A stretch of DNA of 18,214 nucleotides from an uncultured Leptotrichiaceae bacterium. Lineage in GTDB: Bacteria; Fusobacteriota; Fusobacteriia; Fusobacteriales; Leptotrichiaceae. The stretch is from NCBI GenBank assembly GCA_938037005.1, contig CALHVR010000069.1:1-18214 (forward strand), written 5' to 3'. Position 1 is the stretch's first letter. Each line of letters begins with the position of its first letter. The notes under the pieces were generated by a model. That model saw only the letters and a list, made by a program, of their open reading frames with translations, was not told where the DNA came from and did not search any database. A program made the position numbers and the translations under genes. Below, piece by piece: positions 13,824-18,214 of the stretch.

Positions 13824-16800
13824 CTACTTTGTTTTTAATTTTTCTTTCTTTTTACTTGGTAATATTTTTTTTATAAGTTCCCTAAATGAATACGCTTTTG
13901 CTGATAAATTAGCACCTACATAGTAGTTTAATTTATTTTCCGATTCACTATTTATTTTTTCTTTATCGCCATTTATTGTTTCTAATCCTGTTTTCAAGCC
14001 TAAACCATTTGCAAAATCATAATTTAGCCAAAAATTATAATTAAATTTACTATCTGTATTATTTAATGTATTTGAATTATTTGTAGAATAACGGAAAGGT
14101 ATTTTAATCTCCAAATTCCAAAATACTTTATTTTTATATAAACTATTTTGCAAATATGTTCTTACTTTACTTACATACTGATTTTGATTACTATTTTCTG
14201 TTTCTGTATTTATTGAAAAATTAGTTAATCCAAAAGCTCTCCCTATTTTACCAGTTACTGGAGAAAAAATCAATTCATTTAATAAATTATCTGTCACTTT
14301 ATTTAATAAATCTGCATTTTGTATCGCTGTGCTCAGATTCTTTTCATCGTTTTGATTATTTACCAAACTATTTTGATTTGTTATATTTCCACTTGTTCTG
14401 CTTATTGCTAATAAAGATAATATCTGGCTTTGTGTCATTCCTGATGAAGATTTTAATGTAATTTCAGAATTATTCAACATTCCGTTCATTCCAACAATTA
14501 TTTTTTCTCCATTTATTGTTGTTGATGCCTCAAAGTCAACTAACGGATTCGTAACATTATTACTATTTATTTCACCAAAATTACTAAATCTAATTTCTGC
14601 TGTATCTATATTAAATTTATTTCTATTTAAATTAAAACTTCCTTTTTTTACAGAAAAATCTCCAACTAAATTAACTTCTCCCGAATTATAGTGTATTTTA
14701 CCATCACCAATAACCTCACCTTTTATTTCTTTTACTAATTTTATATCTTGTATATTTATTTTAAGATCTTTACTCGCTTGAACACTTAAATCTACCGTAG
14801 ATTGTTTTAAAAGTTTATCTAAAATTTCTGAAACAATTTTTTCTGCTATCGTTTTTTCTTTTAAATTTTGTTTTTTCTTGCTTTCAGAAGTTTCTTTTTC
14901 GTCAAAATTAGGAATTTTTCTTATTTCTCCAGAATTAATATTTAATGCTCCAATCAAATTATTTTCTATAAATGTAGCGTCACCAGATACATTCAAGTCA
15001 ATATCTTTTCCGTATTTTAAACCAACATTATCTAAGTTAGCCTTAATGTCAACTTCTCCTAATTCAACTTTTTTAGTTTTTACAAAATCTTTTGATATTT
15101 TAGGAACATCTAAATTCCCTTCTATTTTAACTATTCCATCGTTATATTTCCCAACAAATTTATTAATATTAAGTTTCCTATTTAATACTCCTAAATCAAC
15201 GTTTAAGTTTTCAACTTTAGTCATTCCATCTTTAGTTATATAGTTAAAATTATCTAAAAGTAATTTCCCATTCGTTTCTTTATTTGTAAATAACATGTCT
15301 ATATTAGCAAATCCACTTGATAATTTAACACTTTTATTCACTCCCAAGAAATCCAAATTAAAGTTTTTCGCAAGTAATACCATATTATACGACAATGGTT
15401 TGAATTCTAAATATCCATTTAACAATAAAGGATTTTTTTCATATTCTAAATAAAAGTTTCCTATATTCAATCCATCTTTATTCATTTGAGTGTCAATATC
15501 TAAATTTTCAACGGGGAAGCCACTTAAAATTAATTTATCAGACTTAATTTTTAAATCTGCAAAATGCTTATCTAAATTTCCTTTTAATATAAGATTTACT
15601 TCAACTTCTCCACTATATCCTTTTTCTTTTAGATCTTTAGAATCTTCCAATATAAATTTTTGATTTTCCAATTTATAATCAACATCTAAATTTGCTAAAT
15701 CCAAACTTGTTTTTGTTTCAAATAATCTTTTTTTATCTTCTCCCCTAATTTCAAATTTTTCAACATCTAACTTACCGTATTTAAATAATTTGTTAATATC
15801 TCCATTTTGATAATTTATTTTACTTACAACATACGGGATTTTATAACCTTTTACACTTAAATTTCCTAAAACTATATCTCCTAATAAATTAAAATTATTT
15901 GATGTTCCTTTTAAATTAAAATTAGATATTCCTCCAAAAGTTAAGTCTTTTATTCTAAATATTTCTGAGATTCTCGGTTCATCTAAAGTACCTGTTAAGT
16001 CTATATTTTTATTTTTTAAATCATACATTCCAAATATTTCATTATTTCTTAATTTTAATTTATTTATATATAGTACATTATCTCTTAGTGTAAAGGATCC
16101 AACAGTTTCACCTATTTCCTCTTCACCTATAACTGTTTTTGAATCTAGAAGTTCAATATTTCCGTTTAATTTATTCAATGTTCCTGAAATATTTGCATTC
16201 AATTCGCTCACATTTAAGTTTATTTCTGGATTTGATGTATTATAAACCGTATAATTACTCAATTTACCATTTATATCTAACATTCCAGTTTTCACATCAT
16301 ATGTCCCACTTGCATTTAATTTATCGTTATTTATACTCTTTATAGTTAAGATATTATTTGCTAAATTTAATGTCCCTGATACATTTTTTAGCCTTTGATA
16401 CCCTAGCCAAACTTCTTCTATAAATACATCTATATCTAAATTAAGATGTGATAAATCATATATTTTCCCAGTTGCTGTTAGATTTTCATATTCTATTCCT
16501 TTATTTCCATAAGCACTAAATATTTTATAATCTCCGGTAAGCTTACTTCCATCTCCAGTTAAATTTACATCCAATCCAAGCTCATATCCTGCAAGTTTAT
16601 TACTTTTAGCTTTAATATTATAAATACCGTTATTTATATCAATTTGAGCTTTCAATACTCCTATCATTTTATTATTTAACATCACTAAATCTGTATTAAT
16701 TTGTCCTGATTTTAGTACATTTTTTCCTCTTAAATTTAATAATAAATTATGTATATCAGGATTTATTCTATAATTTTGCCCATTATATTTTATATCAAAA

Positions 16801-18214
16801 TTTTGTTTCCCAGTTGTATTTACTAACATTGTCATTGATTTTGTATCAATTTTTATATTTCCATCAATTTCTTTTGAATTAAAGTTAACTTCCACGTTAC
16901 TGCTTGGTAATAAAATTAAATTCCCATTTATTGTTGAAATTGTATAATCAGAACCTCTATTTTGTAAAATAAAGTTCCCTTTCCCTTGTTTATTTTTAGT
17001 ATTATATTCAAATTTTGAAATATTGATATCACTTTTTATATTAAATCCATTTAAAATATGTTCAAAATAAGCTTTCGTATTATTAAAACTTATTTTTTGA
17101 TTTTTATCCATTTTCATTTCCGTACTAACTTTTTTAAACTTAAAGCCATTTACATTTAATTCATTTGAATTAATTTTACTTTTCAATAATACTTCTTGTT
17201 TTTTTTGATCAAAATTCACTTCTAAATTACCATTTATCAAACCTTTTAACGGTAATTTCAATCCTTTTAAAATTTTATATTTTGCAATTTCACTATAATT
17301 AACGTTTTTTATATCTAAATCTAGCTTTAATTTTTGATCTTTTGGTAAATAATTTAATACTAACCCTAAATCCCCGCCATTTATTTTACTATTTCCATTA
17401 ATCGTTATTTTCTCTGATTTTAATATTACTTTAGCCGTTATATTTTTTAATATTCCATCGTAATCTACATAATTTAATACTCCTGATTTTATATCAAGAT
17501 TTCCTTCAACAACATTTTGTTTTTTAACATTTTTGTTAGTCAACAATAAATTTCCATTCAATATTCCTGATTTTACTTTTATTAATTTAATTGGTACATA
17601 TTGTCCTAACTTTTCATTTACTTTAACATTTTTAAATTGAAAATTTACATAATAATTCTTTTTACTTTCATTTTTATTTTTTTGTTCATTAAATAAAGAA
17701 TTAAAATTTTGTACAGTTATTGTCCCTACTCCTAATTTTATTCCTAATTCTTCATCATTCCCTTTTCCTTTTGCTTCAAGTATAAAACCTCTTGATTTTG
17801 TTGTTTCTAAAAATCCATTAACTTCTTTTAATTGTTTTTCTATTTTTTGATTAAAACTTACATCACTATAATTTAATATCGCATTATTTATATATATTTT
17901 CCCAAGTCTACTTGTTTTATCGTAAACTGGATGCTTTTGAGGTTTTGATTTTAAAACATCAAATATATTAAAATGATTATTTTTCTGTCTTTCAAGATTT
18001 ACGATTGGACGATTGACATCAACTCTAAGTAATCTTGATGGCATCATTATGTTTATTGTTGCTACTGTTTCTGGAGAATTGATTACAATATTATCTTTCA
18101 TATCTTTTACTTTTAAATTTTTTATTACAATCTTATTTAATTTTTCTAATTTTACTGTATCAAATTCAACATTCAATCCACTATTATTTAATATATTTGT
18201 CAAAAGTCCTTTAA
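13824..18214 (-). CDS. tamB: TamB/AsmA-like translocation and assembly protein (5' end outside window)
   Basis: The reading frame fills the right end of the window (about 1462 residues) and has no stop before the edge, so the N terminus, including the expected inner-membrane anchor, is missing. The TTG at 18201-18203 is in frame but is not a credible start: the upstream codons keep the family pattern (KGLLTNILNNSGLNVEF). The N-terminal part reads like the AsmA-type entry (VKLEKLNKIVIKNLKVKD). The middle is a long run of beta strands with N/K/L repeats, as in the bridge-like lipid-transfer groove. The C-terminal region from about residue 1256 of the TTG-based numbering (MTQSQILSLLAISRTSG, then LIFSPVTGKIGRAFGLTNFS) matches the TamB/DUF490 domain. 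The protein ends in a lysine-rich tail (LPSKKKEKLKTK). TamB spans the periplasm and works with an Omp85 protein in envelope assembly and phospholipid transport. It is followed directly by bamA; no tamA is seen. Confidence 0.92.
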   Translation of the reverse strand, partial: KGLLTNILNNSGLNVEFDTVKLEKLNKIVIKNLKVKDMKDNIVINSPETVATINIMMPSRLLRVDVNRPIVNLERQKNNHFNIFDVLKSKPQKHPVYDKTSRLGKIYINNAILNYSDVSFNQKIEKQLKEVNGFLETTKSRGFILEAKGKGNDEELGIKLGVGTITVQNFNSLFNEQKNKNESKKNYYVNFQFKNVKVNEKLGQYVPIKLIKVKSGILNGNLLLTNKNVKKQNVVEGNLDIKSGVLNYVDYDGILKNITAKVILKSEKITINGNSKINGGDLGLVLNYLPKDQKLKLDLDIKNVNYSEIAKYKILKGLKLPLKGLINGNLEVNFDQKKQEVLLKSKINSNELNVNGFKFKKVSTEMKMDKNQKISFNNTKAYFEHILNGFNIKSDINISKFEYNTKNKQGKGNFILQNRGSDYTISTINGNLILLPSSNVEVNFNSKEIDGNIKIDTKSMTMLVNTTGKQNFDIKYNGQNYRINPDIHNLLLNLRGKNVLKSGQINTDLVMLNNKMIGVLKAQIDINNGIYNIKAKSNKLAGYELGLDVNLTGDGSKLTGDYKIFSAYGNKGIEYENLTATGKIYDLSHLNLDIDVFIEEVWLGYQRLKNVSGTLNLANNILTIKSINNDKLNASGTYDVKTGMLDINGKLSNYTVYNTSNPEINLNVSELNANISGTLNKLNGNIELLDSKTVIGEEEIGETVGSFTLRDNVLYINKLKLRNNEIFGMYDLKNKNIDLTGTLDEPRISEIFRIKDLTFGGISNFNLKGTSNNFNLLGDIVLGNLSVKGYKIPYVVSKINYQNGDINKLFKYGKLDVEKFEIRGEDKKRLFETKTSLDLANLDVDYKLENQKFILEDSKDLKEKGYSGEVEVNLILKGNLDKHFADLKIKSDKLILSGFPVENLDIDTQMNKDGLNIGNFYLEYEKNPLLLNGYLEFKPLSYNMVLLAKNFNLDFLGVNKSVKLSSGFANIDMLFTNKETNGKLLLDNFNYITKDGMTKVENLNVDLGVLNRKLNINKFVGKYNDGIVKIEGNLDVPKISKDFVKTKKVELGEVDIKANLDNVGLKYGKDIDLNVSGDATFIENNLIGALNINSGEIRKIPNFDEKETSESKKKQNLKEKTIAEKIVSEILDKLLKQSTVDLSVQASKDLKINIQDIKLVKEIKGEVIGDGKIHYNSGEVNLVGDFSVKKGSFNLNRNKFNIDTAEIRFSNFGEINSNNVTNPLVDFEASTTINGEKIIVGMNGMLNNSEITLKSSSGMTQSQILSLLAISRTSGNITNQNSLVNNQNDEKNLSTAIQNADLLNKVTDNLLNELIFSPVTGKIGRAFGLTNFSINTETENSNQNQYVSKVRTYLQNSLYKNKVFWNLEIKIPFRYSTNNSNTLNNTDSKFNYNFWLNYDFANGLGLKTGLETINGDKEKINSESENKLNYYVGANLSAKAYSFRELIKKILPSKKKEKLKTK

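Noticed and set aside
14878..15243. Plus-strand open frame of 121 codons inside tamB
   Set aside because: Antisense of the repetitive TamB strands; rich in S, F, P and L with no initiation signals.
18201..18203. TTG as the start codon of tamB
   Set aside because: The frame stays open to the window edge and the upstream codons continue the family pattern; the N-terminal membrane anchor is absent, so the true start lies outside.
1..18214. CRISPR arrays, tRNA/rRNA genes, insertion sequences, prophage or toxin-antitoxin modules
   Set aside because: No repeated spacer-like units, RNA-gene signatures, transposase motifs or phage genes are visible; all long frames are explained by chromosomal genes.

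Overview
The window is a very AT-rich stretch from a Gram-negative (diderm) bacterium. Its gene content (BamA, TamB, several lipoproteins, a Firmicutes-like pyridoxal kinase, LuxS, Hsp33, and a DUF3100-like membrane protein beside an M20 amidohydrolase) fits the Fusobacteriota. The very low GC and the protein style suggest the Leptotrichia/Sneathia/Streptobacillus branch; the genus is an inference. Every gene I can support lies on the minus strand, so the window reads from right to left. No rRNA, tRNA, CRISPR array or mobile element was seen, and no gene-free stretch exceeds about 220 bases.

In transcription order, the right edge holds tamB (truncated by the window at its 5' end), followed 8 bases later by bamA, then an intrinsic terminator. 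This is an outer-membrane biogenesis unit. Next comes a single lipoprotein gene with a clear sigma70 promoter and its own terminator. hslO (Hsp33), ddl (D-Ala-D-Ala ligase) and luxS follow and end at a perfect hairpin terminator. tatD, acpS and a fused thioredoxin-fold/CcdA-type membrane redox protein form the next closely spaced unit, ending at another hairpin plus T-run.

The left third starts with a tightly coupled three-gene cassette: an M20 amidohydrolase of the aminobenzoyl-glutamate type, a DUF3100-like membrane protein and a small uncharacterised membrane protein. It reads as a hydrolase with its transporter. A pyridoxal kinase (PdxK type, usually mislabelled ThiD) follows with its own promoter region and terminator. 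The last unit is an envelope operon: a parvulin-like lipoprotein, a small lipoprotein with a long hydrophilic linker, and the start of a membrane-anchored, possibly AsmA-like protein that runs off the left edge.

Most of the window is housekeeping or envelope biogenesis. The parts most worth a second look are the amidohydrolase/DUF3100/small-membrane-protein cassette, the N-terminal thioredoxin fused to a CcdA-like channel, a hairpin between a strong Shine-Dalgarno and its start codon near 1061-1106, the stacked inverted repeats upstream of pdxK, and the four-POTRA BamA with a charged insertion next to TamB.
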